From NCBI RefSeq assembly GCF_002285265.1, contig NZ_NSJB01000007.1, forward strand, positions 54,350 through 118,349: a stretch of DNA of 64,000 bases, in the 5' to 3' direction. This document shows, piece after piece, positions 8,035-18,105 of the stretch; position 1 is the first letter of the stretch, and the number at the start of each line of letters is the position of its first letter. Source of the stretch: Vandammella animalimorsus. Lineage in GTDB: Bacteria; Pseudomonadota; Gammaproteobacteria; Burkholderiales; Burkholderiaceae_C. The notes under the pieces were generated by a model that was not told the DNA's origin, did not search any database, and worked only from the letters and a program-made list of their open reading frames with translations. The translations under genes and the position numbers were made by a program.

Positions 8035-9981
8035 ATGTCATCCGTCACCCGCTGCCCAACCTGCGCGACCCGCTTCAAGGTCTCTGCAGACCAGTTGCAC
8101 GCCTCGCAAGGCTGGGTGCGCTGCGGGCGTTGTCACCACATTTTTGATGCCACCCAGCATCTGGTGGCCGAGCAGGATGGCGAGCAGGTCGCCGCCCAAG
8201 ACCAGGGCCAGGCCGACCCCAGCCAGCCTGACGCTGCACTCGCCAACCCTGCCCAGCCGGAGCGCGCCACCGAAGAGGCCCTGCCCAGCGGCCAGGGCCC
8301 ATCGCCAGCCGCAGCAGCAGCCACGCCGCAAGCAACAGAAGCAGCACAAGCCCCCAGCACAGCACCAGAGGGAGAGGGCGACGGGGCCAGGACAAGCGCC
8401 CCCCCGCCCGCTGCGGGCCAGCATGGCGAATCGCCCTTGGCCGACGAGGCCGAGCCCATCATCGAGCGCCCTACCGAGCGCCCCACCGAGCGCTGGCTCA
8501 AGGAGCTGTCGGAAACCTTCTCCCCATCCAGCCCGGCCGACACGCCGCCCGCTGCCGCATCCGATGCGGGGGCCGATGCCGATGTAGAGGCCGATGCCGA
8601 TGCGGATGCCGAAAAGCCCGCCTCCCAGGCGCCGGACAGCGCAGCGGCCACGCCCGCCCCATTGGTCGAATCGCTTGCCGAGCCGCTTGCCCAGGCGCCC
8701 GCCGAACAGCCCTTTGCCGAGCCGCCATTTGCCGAGCAGCAACTGGACGCCGCCGATGTCGAGCTGATCGAGGCCGTGGCCCTGGCCGATCTGCCGGACG
8801 CCGCATTCGACAGCAGCCCGCCGCCTGCAGAAAACCCGGCTGCGCAAAACGCCAGCGCGCCAGCGCCCGCTGCCGACGGCGACGACAGCCACATCGACGC
8901 TTTCCAGAAAGAGCTCGAGCGCTGGCAGGCCATGCAGTCGGCCGCCCAGGCCCAGCATGCAGACGGTACAGACGGTGCAGACGGCGGCCCCGCCACGCCC
9001 GAGCCCGACGGCCACGCGCCCAGCAGCCCTGCGGCCGACGTGCCCGCCGGCGCCATCGTGCTGGCCCCAGCCGTGCTGGTGGACAAAACACCCGCCCCCG
9101 AGCCGACCACCACACCGGCCACCACACCAGCTGCCACGCCCACCGGCCCCCAGCAGCCAGCCGCGCCCGGCAAGAGCGCATCGCGCAAGCCGCGCAGCGG
9201 CGCCAAGGCCGGCAGCGCCAGCAGCCCGGCCTCCGCCACGCTGCGCAAGAAAAGCCAGGAGCCTGCCGACAGCGCCGCGCCCAGCAGCCTGCCTGCCTCC
9301 GGCCAGCCCAGCGGCCTGACAGGCAGCGCAGGCCCGGCCACCAAGAAGGGCTCCGCCCGGCGGGAAAAGCGCCTGACCGATCTGGACGACGCGCTGCGCG
9401 CAGACGCCGATGAATCGCTGCGCGAGGTCTACCGCACCGCCTTCAGCGAAACCCAGGAGCTGAACTTCGTGCGCCAGGCCGCGCGCCAGGCCTTCTGGTC
9501 GCACCCCGGCGTCAAGGCCGCGCTGGGCCTGCTCGCCGCTGCGCTGGCGCTGGCGCTGGCGCTGCAGGTCGTGCTGCACCAGCGCGACCGCATCGCCGCC
9601 ACCAGCCCGGCCATGAAAGCGCGCATGCAGTCGCTGTGCGAGCTGCTGGGCTGCACCGTGGCGCCGCTGCGCGCCATCGAGCGCCTGGTGCTCGATGGCT
9701 CCACCTTCCAGGCCGAAGGCGACGACGTCTTCACCCTGTCGTGGACGGTGCGCAACCCCAGCGAGCTCTGGCTGCGAACGCCACACCTGTGGCTGAGCCT
9801 GCGCGACCATGGCGGCAACACACTGATTCGCCGCCCGCTCTCGCCCGCCGATCTGGCCGACGCCCCCATGGAAATCGCCCCTGGCCAAAGCTGGCAAGGC
9901 CGCCAAACCCTACGCCTGAGCCAGTACGCACAGGCCGTGACCGACTACCAGCTGCAGATCTTCTATCCGGCCTCGCCCTGA
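8035..9981 (+). CDS. zinc-ribbon and DUF3426 membrane protein
   Basis: A 648-aa protein. The N-terminal MJ0042-type zinc ribbon has two CxxC pairs (TRCPTCATRF and WVRCGRCHHIF). A very long low-complexity Ala/Pro/Asp/Glu linker covers about residues 45-440 and includes DADADAE repeats made from GCCGAT hexamers. A membrane segment (ALGLLAAALALALALQVV) precedes a C-terminal DUF3426 domain ending in YQLQIFYPASP. It lies downstream of prmA, as is common in this group. The linker is unusually long and is probably disordered. Its role is unknown; the family has been linked loosely to cell-envelope functions. Confidence 0.85.
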   Translation: MSSVTRCPTCATRFKVSADQLHASQGWVRCGRCHHIFDATQHLVAEQDGEQVAAQDQGQADPSQPDAALANPAQPERATEEALPSGQGPSPAAAAATPQATEAAQAPSTAPEGEGDGARTSAPPPAAGQHGESPLADEAEPIIERPTERPTERWLKELSETFSPSSPADTPPAAASDAGADADVEADADADAEKPASQAPDSAAATPAPLVESLAEPLAQAPAEQPFAEPPFAEQQLDAADVELIEAVALADLPDAAFDSSPPPAENPAAQNASAPAPAADGDDSHIDAFQKELERWQAMQSAAQAQHADGTDGADGGPATPEPDGHAPSSPAADVPAGAIVLAPAVLVDKTPAPEPTTTPATTPAATPTGPQQPAAPGKSASRKPRSGAKAGSASSPASATLRKKSQEPADSAAPSSLPASGQPSGLTGSAGPATKKGSARREKRLTDLDDALRADADESLREVYRTAFSETQELNFVRQAARQAFWSHPGVKAALGLLAAALALALALQVVLHQRDRIAATSPAMKARMQSLCELLGCTVAPLRAIERLVLDGSTFQAEGDDVFTLSWTVRNPSELWLRTPHLWLSLRDHGGNTLIRRPLSPADLADAPMEIAPGQSWQGRQTLRLSQYAQAVTDYQLQIFYPASP

Positions 9982-10050
9982 CCCGGCGACGCCGCAGGCC
10001 GCCCCCGTGCCGGCCCACCCCACCACCTCTTCGCTAGAAAGGAATCGACG

Positions 10051-10971
10051 ATGGCCATCCTGGTATGTGGTTCGATGGCATTCGACACCATCATGAATTT
10101 CGAAGGCAGCTTCGCGCAGCAGATCATGCCCGATCAGCTGCACATCCTGAACCTGTCCTTCCTGGTCAACACCCTGCGCCGCGACTACGGCGGCTGCGCC
10201 GGCAACATCGCCTATGGCCTGCAGCTGCTGGGCGGCCAGCCCCTGCCCATGGCCACCATCGGCCAGGACGGCAACGACTACCTGCAGCGCCTGCGCGAGC
10301 TGGGCATCGACTGCCGCTACCTGATGCAACTGCCCGAGACCTACACCGCCCAGGCCATGATCATGACCGACCTGGACAACAACCAGATCACCGCCTTCCA
10401 CCCCGGCGCCATGGCCCAGGCCCACAAGAACGAGATCGGGCAACTGCCCGAGCAGGTCAAGCTGGCCATCCTCTCGCCCGACGGGCGCGAGGCCACGCTC
10501 AGCCACGCCCAGCAGCTCAGCGCCCTGGGCCTGCCCTGGGTGTTCGACCCCGGCCAGGGCCTGCCCATGTTCAGCGGCGCCGAGCTGCGCCAGCTCGCCA
10601 GCCAGGCCAGCTGGGTGACCGTCAACGACTACGAAGGCCAGTTGCTGGTCGAGCGCACCGGCCTGTCGTTCAAGGACATCTCGCACCAGGTTCAAGGCCT
10701 GATCGTCACCCTGGGCGCGCAGGGCTGCGACATCTGGGTGCAGGGCGAGAAAACCCGCATCCCCGCGCTGGAAGTACAGCACCCGCTGGACCCGACCGGC
10801 TGCGGCGATGCCTGGCGCGCGGCGCTGCTGTACGGGCTGGAGCGCGGCTGGTCGCTGACGCAGTGCGCCCGCCTGGGCAATGAAGTGGCCGCGCGCAAGA
10901 TCGCCACGCGCGGGCCGCAGAACTACCAGCTCGACGGCCTGGACATCGACAGCTTCGCCACCGGCGCCTGA
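10051..10971 (+). CDS. PfkB-family carbohydrate/nucleoside kinase
   Basis: A 306-aa ribokinase-fold kinase. It starts MAILVCGSMAFDTIMNFEGS, has the N-terminal glycine pair motif DYGGCAGNIAYGL, and the C-terminal signature DPTGCGDAWRAALLYGL, where the Asp of GCGD is the catalytic base. This subgroup is annotated as adenosine-kinase-like in betaproteobacteria; the substrate is not shown by the sequence. An AAAGGA Shine-Dalgarno lies 10 bases before the ATG. The next gene, mpl, starts 8 bp after the stop, so the two are probably in one transcript. Confidence 0.9.
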   Translation: MAILVCGSMAFDTIMNFEGSFAQQIMPDQLHILNLSFLVNTLRRDYGGCAGNIAYGLQLLGGQPLPMATIGQDGNDYLQRLRELGIDCRYLMQLPETYTAQAMIMTDLDNNQITAFHPGAMAQAHKNEIGQLPEQVKLAILSPDGREATLSHAQQLSALGLPWVFDPGQGLPMFSGAELRQLASQASWVTVNDYEGQLLVERTGLSFKDISHQVQGLIVTLGAQGCDIWVQGEKTRIPALEVQHPLDPTGCGDAWRAALLYGLERGWSLTQCARLGNEVAARKIATRGPQNYQLDGLDIDSFATGA

Positions 10972-10979
10972 GCAGCACC

Positions 10980-12401
10980 ATGCACATCCACATCCTCGGC
11001 ATCTGCGGCACCTTCATGGCCGGCGTGGCCGCGCTGGCCAAGGCCTGCGGCCACACCGTCACCGGCTGCGATGCCCAGGTCTACCCACCGATGAGCGAGC
11101 AGCTGCGCGCGCTGGACATTGAACTCATCGAAGGCTACGACCCCGCACAAACCGCCCTGGCGCCCGATTGCTACGTCATCGGCAACGTCGTCGGCCGCGC
11201 GCGCCTGGCCGATGGCAGGCCGCGCTACCCGCTGATGGAAGCCATCCTCGACCAGGGCCTGCCCTACACCAGCGGCCCGCAGTGGCTGGCCGAGCACATC
11301 CTGCCCGGGCGCCACGTGCTGGCCGTGGCCGGCACGCACGGCAAGACCAGCACCGCCTCCATGCTCGCCTGGATCCTGCAGGCCAACGGCCTGGAGCCGG
11401 GCTTTCTGATCGGCGGCATCGCGCAGAACTTCGGCATCTCCGCCCGGCCTGGGCGCGCCGCGCCGCCCGGCCAGCGCAATTGCTTCGTCATCGAGGCCGA
11501 CGAATACGACACCGCCTTCTTCGACAAGCGCAGCAAGTTCCTGCACTACCGCCCGCGCACCCTGGTGCTGGGCAACCTGGAGTTCGACCACGCCGACATC
11601 TTCGACGACCTGGCCGCCATCGAGCGCCAGTTCCACCACCTGATCCGCACCGTGCCCGGCCAGGGCCGCATCCTCTGCAATGCCGAGGACGCCAACCTCG
11701 CCCGCGTGCTGCAGCAAGGCCTGTGGAGCGAGCTGCGCGGCTTCGGCCAGCCCGGCGCGCACGCCCCGGCCGCGCTGGCGCAGCACAGCCTCACCGCCCA
11801 GGGCAGCGACCAGCACTTCAGCGTCTGCCGCGATGGGCAGGCGCTCGGCCAGGTGCAATGGGCGCTCAGCGGCCGCCACAACCAGCTCAACGCCCTGGCG
11901 GCCATCGCCGCCGCCGAACACGTGGGCGTGCCCGTGGCCGATGCCGCGCACGCGCTGGCGCGCTTCGAAAGCGTGCGCCGCCGCATGGAGCTGCGCGGCA
12001 GCGCGCGCGGCGTGCAGGTCTATGACGACTTCGCCCACCACCCCACCGCCATCGCCACCACGCTCGACGGCCTGCGCCGCAGCCTGCCCGCCGGCCAGCG
12101 CGTGCTGGCCGTGTTCGAGCCGCGCAGCAACACCATGAAACTGGGCACCATGGCCGCGCAACTGCCCGCAGCGCTGCAAGTGGCCGACCTGGTCTTCGCC
12201 TACAACCCGCAACTGGGCTGGGACGTGGCCGCCGCGCTCGCGCCGCTGGGCCCCAAGGCCCAGGCCCACGAACAGCTCCAGACCCTGGTGCAAGCCATCG
12301 CCAGCGCCGCACAGCCGGGCGACCACATCGTCTGCATGAGCAACGGCAGCTTCGGCGGCATCCACGATTTGCTGCTGCAGGCGCTGCGCAGCGCCGGCTG
12401 A
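10980..12401 (+). CDS. mpl: UDP-MurNAc:L-Ala-gamma-D-Glu-meso-DAP ligase
   Basis: A 473-aa Mur-ligase family enzyme for peptidoglycan recycling: it attaches the released tripeptide L-Ala-D-Glu-mDAP to UDP-MurNAc in the cytoplasm. It starts MHIHILGICGTFMAGVAAL, distinguishing Mpl from MurC, has the P-loop AVAGTHGKTSTASML, the EADEYDTAFFDKRSKF motif and the C-terminal YDDFAHHPTAIATTL. Length is usual for Mpl. It is 8 bp downstream of the PfkB kinase and 78 bp upstream of a DUF2214 membrane protein. Confidence 0.95.
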   Translation: MHIHILGICGTFMAGVAALAKACGHTVTGCDAQVYPPMSEQLRALDIELIEGYDPAQTALAPDCYVIGNVVGRARLADGRPRYPLMEAILDQGLPYTSGPQWLAEHILPGRHVLAVAGTHGKTSTASMLAWILQANGLEPGFLIGGIAQNFGISARPGRAAPPGQRNCFVIEADEYDTAFFDKRSKFLHYRPRTLVLGNLEFDHADIFDDLAAIERQFHHLIRTVPGQGRILCNAEDANLARVLQQGLWSELRGFGQPGAHAPAALAQHSLTAQGSDQHFSVCRDGQALGQVQWALSGRHNQLNALAAIAAAEHVGVPVADAAHALARFESVRRRMELRGSARGVQVYDDFAHHPTAIATTLDGLRRSLPAGQRVLAVFEPRSNTMKLGTMAAQLPAALQVADLVFAYNPQLGWDVAAALAPLGPKAQAHEQLQTLVQAIASAAQPGDHIVCMSNGSFGGIHDLLLQALRSAG

Positions 12402-12479
12402 GCGCCGTTGCACAGGCCCTCTCGCCCGCTACCGAGTCGCCGCCGCTCGGCAGCGCGCCATGCCTTTGCCCACACCGCC

Positions 12480-12935
12480 ATGATGCTCGAATCCCTGCTG
12501 GCCTTCGCACACCTCTCGGTCATCCTCGGCCTGACCGCCTTCATCACCGCCATGGCCGTGCTGTGCCGCCCGCAATGGGCCAACGCCGCCGCCCTGCAGC
12601 GCCTGCGCATCCTCGATCGCTGGGTGCTGGCCTGCACCCTGGCCGTGTTGCTCACTGGCCTGGCGCGCATCCACCTGGGCATCAAGGACGCCGCCTGGCT
12701 CTGGAGCCAGCCACTGCTGCACGCCAAGCTGGCCCTGTTCGCGCTGATGGGCTGGTGCGGCTGGCAGGCACACCGGCGCATCGCCGCCTGGCACGCCAGC
12801 CTGCAGCACACAGGCGCCCTGCCCAGTGCCGAAGAGCTGCGCCGCACACGCCGCTGGCTGATGCTGCAAGCCCATCTCATGGCCCCCATCCCGCTGGCGG
12901 CCGTGCTGCTGGCGCGGGGCGTGCTGACGCTGTAA
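12480..12935 (+). CDS. DUF2214-type integral membrane protein
   Basis: A 151-aa membrane protein with four likely helices: LLAFAHLSVILGLTAFITAM, a second at about 50-65 (VLACTLAVLLTGLARI), a third around AKLALFALMGWCGWQ, and a fourth at the C-terminus (PIPLAAVLLARGVLTL). The pattern matches the DUF2214 family, whose function is unknown. Two ATG codons in a row (12480, 12483) give the start; the open frame goes further up but with poor coding character. It lies at the end of the mpl group. A dispersed repeat begins 3 bp after its stop. Confidence 0.75.
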   Translation: MMLESLLAFAHLSVILGLTAFITAMAVLCRPQWANAAALQRLRILDRWVLACTLAVLLTGLARIHLGIKDAAWLWSQPLLHAKLALFALMGWCGWQAHRRIAAWHASLQHTGALPSAEELRRTRRWLMLQAHLMAPIPLAAVLLARGVLTL

Positions 12936-12937
12936 GA

Positions 12938-12968
12938 GCCTGCTCAAAGTCTCGGCGCAAGGGCTTAG
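12938..12968 (+). repeat. dispersed intergenic repeat, copy 1
   Basis: Starts with GCCTGCTCAAAGTCTCGGCG and ends in GGGCTTAG. It matches copies at 15466-15497, 43445-43465 (minus) and 48121-48143 (minus) in the core GCCTGYTCAARRTCT. It sits directly after a stop codon. Confidence 0.5.
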
Positions 12969-12988
12969 AGGACTGGCCCCCTCGGCCC

Positions 12989-14095
12989 TCAGGCCAGCGG
13001 GCGCAGGCCCTGCGTCAATTGCGCCACCAGCTCGGCCGCCGGCAGGGCCTGGGCCAGCGGCGCGCCCTGCCCGGCCCAGTGGGGCGCGGCCTGCTGGGCC
13101 GCCTCTTGCAACGCGGCCGAGCTGCCCTGCCAGTGCTCGGGCAGGCGGGCCATGACAGCGAGCAATTGCTTGGTCGCATCGTAGGCCAGCGGGTAATCGG
13201 GCGGCAGCGGGGCATCGGGGGCCTGGCCATAGGCCATGAAGGCACTGGCGATGCCGCGCGCCGGGCGGCCCGAGAGCACCGCCGTCAGCCGCGTCTGCGC
13301 AGCGCGCGGCGATTGCAGATCGGCGCGGTAACGCGCATTCGCGGCCGACTCCGGACACAGAATGAAGGCCGTGCCCAGCTGCACGGCGGCGGCGCCCAGC
13401 GCCAGCGCCGCCTGTACCCCGGCCGCATCCATGATGCCGCCGGCGGCCACCACCGGCAGCCGGCTGCGCCGCACCAGTTGCCGCAGCAGCACGGCCGTGC
13501 TCAGGCACTCATCGGGCGCCTGCGGGTCGAACACGCCCCGGTGCCCGCCAGCCTCGATGCCCTGGGCGACGATGCCATCGAGCCCGGCCTGCTCAATGGC
13601 CTGAGCCTCCTGCACGCTGGTGGCCGTGGCCAGCAGTCGGATGCCGGCCTGGTGCAAGGCCTGGATGCAAGCATCCGGCGGCAGCCCAAAGTGAAAGCTG
13701 ACCACCGCCGGGCGCTGCACCAGCAGCATTTGCAGCATGTCCTGATCTTCCATAAAGCTGCGGTAGATCTCGCTCAAGCCCTGCGGCGCGGCCGCGCCTG
13801 CCTGCGCGAACAGCGGTGCCAGATGGGCCAGCCAACGCGCCTCGCGCGCCGCATCGCGCCGCGCCGGGCGGTGGCAAAACACGTTGACGCTGAAAGGCCG
13901 CGCCGTCAGGGCGCGCGTGTGCTCGATCATCTGCTGGGCCTGCGCCGCAGTGCTGGCGCCCAGGCCCAGCGAGCCCAGCCCGCCGGCATTGGACACCGCC
14001 GCCGCCAGCTGCGGCGTGGCCACCCCGGCCATGGGCGCCTGGATGATGGGCCAGGCCATGCCCAGTTGGGCGAGAAACTGTGCTGAAGCCTGCAT
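12989..14095 (-). CDS. nitronate monooxygenase family protein
   Basis: A 368-aa FMN-dependent TIM-barrel enzyme of the 2-nitropropane dioxygenase/NMO family, which oxidises alkyl nitronates. Visible features are [20 protein letters not shown] at the N-terminus, [12 protein letters not shown], and the phosphate/flavin loop [14 protein letters not shown] followed by [13 protein letters not shown]. The start at 14095 is supported by AAGGAG 9 bases upstream. It is divergent from holA. Some homologues act on propionate-3-nitronate; the true substrate is not shown here. Confidence 0.9.
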   Translation of the reverse strand: MQASAQFLAQLGMAWPIIQAPMAGVATPQLAAAVSNAGGLGSLGLGASTAAQAQQMIEHTRALTARPFSVNVFCHRPARRDAAREARWLAHLAPLFAQAGAAAPQGLSEIYRSFMEDQDMLQMLLVQRPAVVSFHFGLPPDACIQALHQAGIRLLATATSVQEAQAIEQAGLDGIVAQGIEAGGHRGVFDPQAPDECLSTAVLLRQLVRRSRLPVVAAGGIMDAAGVQAALALGAAAVQLGTAFILCPESAANARYRADLQSPRAAQTRLTAVLSGRPARGIASAFMAYGQAPDAPLPPDYPLAYDATKQLLAVMARLPEHWQGSSAALQEAAQQAAPHWAGQGAPLAQALPAAELVAQLTQGLRPLA

Positions 14096-14372
14096 GACGA
14101 TGTGCTCCTTGAAATGTGTGAAATGCCTGCTCCGTGGGGCTTGACTGGCCTGCCGCAAGGCGCAAAACAGGCGCGGTTATACGACAAACCCCATGGCGCA
14201 AAGCCAAGCGCTGTCAGGCCAGTGGCCCAAAATCCGTGCGCCCGGCACAGCAACCACGCCGCCCCATGCGCGCCCGCTGCAAACATGCTTTGCACAGCCG
14301 CCCCCCATGCCGCAGGTATAGTGCGCCTGCCTTTGCCCGGCCCTGCACACCCGGCCCGACCACGCCTGACCT

Positions 14373-15452
14373 ATGCCCGCCCTGACCCTATCGCAACTGC
14401 CCCAGCACCTCACGCAGCGGCTGGCGCCGCTGTACGTTCTGCACGGTGACGAGCCGCTGCTGGAACAGGAGGCGCTGGACGCGCTGCGCGCAGCGGCGCG
14501 CGCCCAGGGCTTTACCGAGCGCAGCGCCTTCGTCGGCTCGGCCACCCAGTTCGACTGGTCGCAGGTGCTGGCCGCCAGCGCCAGCCAAAGCCTGTTTGCC
14601 CAGCGGCAGATCGTCGAAATCCGCCTGCCCACCGGCAAGCCCGGCAAGGAAGGCGCGCAGGTGCTGCAGCAGTTGGCCGAGCAGGCCGCCGCCAGCGGCC
14701 CCAGCGCCGATGCCACCTTGCTGATCGTGCTGCTGCCGCGCGCCGATCGCAGCATGCAGCAAACGCCCTGGTTTGCCGCCATGGAGCAAGCGGGCGTGGT
14801 GCTGCGCATCGACCCCGTGGCGCGGCGCGACATGCCCGCCTGGCTGGCGCAGCGCCTCAAGGCCCAGGGCCAGAGCGTGGCCAGCGGCGAGGATGGGCTG
14901 CAAACCCTGGCCTTCTTCACCGAATGCGTCGAGGGCAATCTGATGGCGGCGCACCAGGAGGTGCAAAAGCTGGGCCTGCTCTACCCGCCGGGCGTGCTCT
15001 CGCGCGAGCAGATCGAGGCCAGCGTGCTCAACGTGGCGCGCTACAGCCTGCAGGATTTGTCCGAGGCGATTCTGTCCGGCCAGGCCCTGCGCAGCCAGCG
15101 CGTGCTGGCCGCCTTGCTGGCCGAGGGCGAAGCCGCCGTGCGCCTGCACAGCGTGCTGGCCGGCGACATCCTCAGCCTGTACCGCGCCCGCCAGGCGCTG
15201 GACGAGGGCGCGCCCATGCCGCAAGCGCTGCGCCTGGCGCGCGCCTGGGGCCCGAAGGAAAAACTGCTCGAACGCCTGCTGCCCAGGCTGCGCCTGCCCG
15301 CGCTGGCGCGGCTGCTGCAATCGGCGCACGTGGTCGATGGCATCTGCAAGGGCCTGAAGCACCCGGCCTGGCCGCAAGACGCGCCCGCCGCCCTGCAACG
15401 CCTGGGCATGCAAATGTGCCGCCTGGCGCACAGCGCCAGCGCAGCGCGCTGA
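14373..15452 (+). CDS. holA: DNA polymerase III delta subunit
   Basis: A 359-aa clamp-loader subunit that opens the beta clamp during replication. It has the family's N-terminal segment LYVLHGDEPLLEQEALDALR, the IVEIRLPTGKPGKEGAQVL region and the AWLAQRLKAQG middle domain; length fits the 340-360 aa family. A TATAGT at 14317-14322 could be its -10. In many Burkholderiales holA follows leuS-lptE and precedes proA. Here it stands alone, with a nitronate monooxygenase gene on one side and a repeat-rich gap and thyA on the other. Confidence 0.92.
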   Translation: MPALTLSQLPQHLTQRLAPLYVLHGDEPLLEQEALDALRAAARAQGFTERSAFVGSATQFDWSQVLAASASQSLFAQRQIVEIRLPTGKPGKEGAQVLQQLAEQAAASGPSADATLLIVLLPRADRSMQQTPWFAAMEQAGVVLRIDPVARRDMPAWLAQRLKAQGQSVASGEDGLQTLAFFTECVEGNLMAAHQEVQKLGLLYPPGVLSREQIEASVLNVARYSLQDLSEAILSGQALRSQRVLAALLAEGEAAVRLHSVLAGDILSLYRARQALDEGAPMPQALRLARAWGPKEKLLERLLPRLRLPALARLLQSAHVVDGICKGLKHPAWPQDAPAALQRLGMQMCRLAHSASAAR

Positions 15453-15465
15453 GCAAGCCCGCAGC

Positions 15466-15497
15466 GCCTGTTCAAAATCTCTGCGCGCGGCGCTTAG
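15466..15497 (+). repeat. dispersed intergenic repeat, copy 2
   Basis: GCCTGTTCAAAATCTCTGCG followed by a short GC stretch and GCTTAG, 13 bp after the holA stop. It is similar along its whole length to copy 1 at 12938-12968, and its first 21 bases are close to the copy at 43445-43465. Confidence 0.5.
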
Positions 15498-15570
15498 CGT
15501 GAATTCTTCTCGAACGTTGACACATCCAAGCCTGGCCGCCGACTGGCATCGCCATCTCGCAAGCAACTCT

Positions 15571-15702
15571 CGTCATGCCCGCGAAGGCGGGCATCCAGCG
15601 CCAGCCTTGCGCACGAGCGGGGATTGGCCAATGGCAGCGCCGCCCCGTCAGCGTCGCCCCTGTCAGCGTCGCAACTGGACACCCGCCTTCGCGGGTGTGA
15701 CG
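15571..15702. repeat. REP/MITE-like inverted-repeat element
   Basis: A 28-bp left arm (15571-15598) beginning CGTCATGCCCGCGAAGGCGG is matched by an inverted right arm (15675-15702) with about four mismatches, over a 76-bp centre. This is the widespread 'CGTCATnCCCGCGAAGGCGGG' type of extragenic palindrome. The centre has an 11-bp direct repeat GTCAGCGTCGC at 15647-15657 and 15662-15672. It fills most of the 342-bp gap between holA and thyA, in which no gene is seen. Confidence 0.75.
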
Positions 15703-15794
15703 AAAACCAGCGGCGCTTGCAGGAAATGTCTTCATAAGAATCGAAACTGCTCTCAGCAAGAGCGGATTTGCGCGCTCTGCTCACACCGCCCTGC

Positions 15795-16610
15795 TCACAC
15801 CGCCACCGGGGCCTTGATGGCCGGGTGGTGCTGGTAGCCGCGCACTTCGAAATCCTCATAGGCGTAATCGAAGATCGACGCAGGCCGGCGTGCGATGTGC
15901 AGTTGCGGATATGGGTAGGGCGTGCGGCTCAGCTGCAGTTGCACCTGCTCGGTGTGGTTGTCGTAGATGTGGCAGTCGCCGCCCGTCCAGATGAAATCGC
16001 CCGCCTGCAAGCCCGTTTGCTGCGCCACCATGTGCGTGAGCAGCGCATAGCTGGCGATGTTGAAGGGCACGCCCAGAAACAAATCGGCGCTGCGCTGGTA
16101 GAGCTGGCAGGACAGGCGCCCGTCGGCCACATAGAACTGGAAGAAGGCATGGCAGGGCATCAGCGCCATCCGCTCCAGCTCGGCCACGTTCCAGGCGCTG
16201 ACGATGATGCGGCGCGAATCGGGGTTGTGTTTCAGCGTCTCGATGACCTGGGCGATCTGGTCGATGTGGCGGCCATCGGGCGTGGGCCAGCTGCGCCACT
16301 GCACGCCATAGACCGGGCCGAGATCGCCCGTTTGCGGATCGGCCCATTCGTCCCAAATCGTCACGCCGCGCTCTTGCAGCCAGCGCGCATTGCCATCGCC
16401 GCGCAGAAACCACAGCAGCTCGTAGATGATGGATTTGAGGTGGACTTTCTTGGTCGTCACCAGCGGAAAGCCCTGCGCCAGATCAAAGCGCATCTGGTAG
16501 CCGAACACGCTGCGCGTGCCCGTGTCGGTGCGGTCGGCCTTGGGCGTGCCGTGCTCGAACACATGGCGCAGCAGGGTTTCGTATTGGTCGGAGGGCGGGG
16601 GCGTTGGCAT
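15795..16610 (-). CDS. thyA: thymidylate synthase
   Basis: A 271-aa enzyme that converts dUMP to dTMP with methylene-tetrahydrofolate. The catalytic Cys lies in [13 protein letters not shown], with the preceding [11 protein letters not shown] arginines that bind phosphate, [14 protein letters not shown] near the N-terminus and [12 protein letters not shown] near the C-terminus. Length is close to the 264-aa E. coli enzyme. Start chosen at [14 protein letters not shown], since the upstream extension does not look like ThyA. In many genomes folA follows thyA; here a GlcD-like gene lies 43 bp upstream. Confidence 0.96.
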   Translation of the reverse strand: MPTPPPSDQYETLLRHVFEHGTPKADRTDTGTRSVFGYQMRFDLAQGFPLVTTKKVHLKSIIYELLWFLRGDGNARWLQERGVTIWDEWADPQTGDLGPVYGVQWRSWPTPDGRHIDQIAQVIETLKHNPDSRRIIVSAWNVAELERMALMPCHAFFQFYVADGRLSCQLYQRSADLFLGVPFNIASYALLTHMVAQQTGLQAGDFIWTGGDCHIYDNHTEQVQLQLSRTPYPYPQLHIARRPASIFDYAYEDFEVRGYQHHPAIKAPVAV

Positions 16611-16653
16611 GGCAAGAGGGCTGTGTGCAAGGCGGTTGGGCTGGGCCTTGGCC

Positions 16654-18105
16654 TCAGGCCGCCGCATCGGGCAGCAAGGCGTGGGGGTTGAGCAGGTTGA
16701 GCGGATCCAGCGCGGTTTTGATGGCGCGCATCATGCCCAGGGCCACGGGGTCTTTGTAGCGCGCCAGGTCGTGGCGCTTGAGGCGGCCTACGCCGTGCTC
16801 GGCGGAGAAGGAGCCGTCAAACGCGGCCACGCAGTCGTAAATGGCGGCTTCGGCCTGGTGCTGGCAGGTATCGACAAACTGGCGCGGATCGGCCCCTTCG
16901 GGCGCTTGCACGTTGAAGTGCAGGTTGCCGTCGCCCAGGTGGCCGAAGTTGATGACGCGCGCGCCGGGCAGCGCCTGCTGCAAAGCCTCTTTGGCGCGCT
17001 GCACGAAGGCGGGGATGCTGGAGGTGGGCACGGAGATGTCGTGCTTGAGGTGCAGGCCCTCGGCGGCCTGGGCCAGGGTGATGTGCTCGCGGATGTCCCA
17101 CATGCGCTGGGCCTGATCCAGGTTTTGCGCCACGGCCCCGTCGGTCAGCAGCTCGGCTTCGAAGGCCGCTTCGAGCAGGCCCTCCAGGCGCGCGCGGGCG
17201 CGGTCTTCGCTTTCGTCGTCGGAGTATTCCAGCAGCACGAAGGCCTGGCCTGCGGCCACGTCGATGGGCATGCGCATGTGCGGCATGTGTTTTTCCACCA
17301 GGCGCAGGGCGTCGCTCTCCATGGTTTCAAAGCCGGTCAGGCCCGAGTGCAGGTGCTGCTGCGCCAGCGCCAGCAGGGCAACGGCGCTTTGCAGCGAATC
17401 GACGGCCAGCCAGGCACAGCACACGGCGGCGGGCTGGGGGTAGAGCTTCATGGTGGCGGCGGTGATGATGCCCAGCGTGCCCTCGCTGCCGATCATCAAA
17501 TGGCGCAGGTCGTAGCCGGTGTTGTTCTTGCGCAGGCCCGAGAGGCCGTGCCAAATCTGGCCATCGGCGGTCACCACCTCCAGCCCCAGGCACAGCTCGC
17601 GCGTGTTGCCGTAGCGCACCACCTGCGTGCCGCCGGCGTTGGCCGCCAGGTTGCCGCCGATGACGCAGCTGCCTTCGGCCGCCAGGCTCAGGGGGAACAG
17701 CAGGCCCTGGGCGGCGGCGGCCTCTTGCACGTTTTGCAGGATGCAGCCGGCGTCCACCGTGATGGAGAGGTTGTGCCGGTCGATGGCGCGCACGCTGTTC
17801 ATGCGCCGCAGGCTGAGCACCACTTGCATGCCGGAGTCGTCGGGCGTGCTGCCCAGCACCAGCCCGGTGTTGCCGCCCTGGGGCACGATGGACACGCCCA
17901 GGCCCGCCTTTTTGGCCGCCGCGCAGGCTTGCACGATGGCGGCAACTTGCTCGGTATTGGCCGGCGAGACCACCGCCAGCGCGCGGCCCTTGGCCAGTTG
18001 GCGCCAGTCCTGCTCCCAGGCGCTGAGGTCGCCGCCCTGCCGGGCGTGCTCGGCCCCGACGATGGCCTGAAGTTGCGAAAGCAGGGTGTCGGCAGTAGTG
18101 GTCAT
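16654..18105 (-). CDS. GlcD-like FAD-linked hydroxyacid dehydrogenase
   Basis: A 483-aa flavoprotein with a PCMH-type FAD domain ([20 protein letters not shown] and [20 protein letters not shown]) and a C-terminal FAD-oxidase domain ([16 protein letters not shown]). The family includes D-lactate, glycolate (GlcD) and D-2-hydroxyglutarate dehydrogenases; the [11 protein letters not shown] motif supplies metal- or substrate-binding histidines. Substrate cannot be fixed from the sequence. Start chosen at [13 protein letters not shown]; an in-frame ATG lies 15 bases upstream. It probably reads into thyA (43-bp gap). Confidence 0.9.
   Translation of the reverse strand: MTTTADTLLSQLQAIVGAEHARQGGDLSAWEQDWRQLAKGRALAVVSPANTEQVAAIVQACAAAKKAGLGVSIVPQGGNTGLVLGSTPDDSGMQVVLSLRRMNSVRAIDRHNLSITVDAGCILQNVQEAAAAQGLLFPLSLAAEGSCVIGGNLAANAGGTQVVRYGNTRELCLGLEVVTADGQIWHGLSGLRKNNTGYDLRHLMIGSEGTLGIITAATMKLYPQPAAVCCAWLAVDSLQSAVALLALAQQHLHSGLTGFETMESDALRLVEKHMPHMRMPIDVAAGQAFVLLEYSDDESEDRARARLEGLLEAAFEAELLTDGAVAQNLDQAQRMWDIREHITLAQAAEGLHLKHDISVPTSSIPAFVQRAKEALQQALPGARVINFGHLGDGNLHFNVQAPEGADPRQFVDTCQHQAEAAIYDCVAAFDGSFSAEHGVGRLKRHDLARYKDPVALGMMRAIKTALDPLNLLNPHALLPDAAA

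Noticed and set aside
15499..15837. 112-aa plus-strand frame over the REP-like element
   Set aside because: It is made from the repeat arms and has no coding character; repeats of this type often give short open frames.
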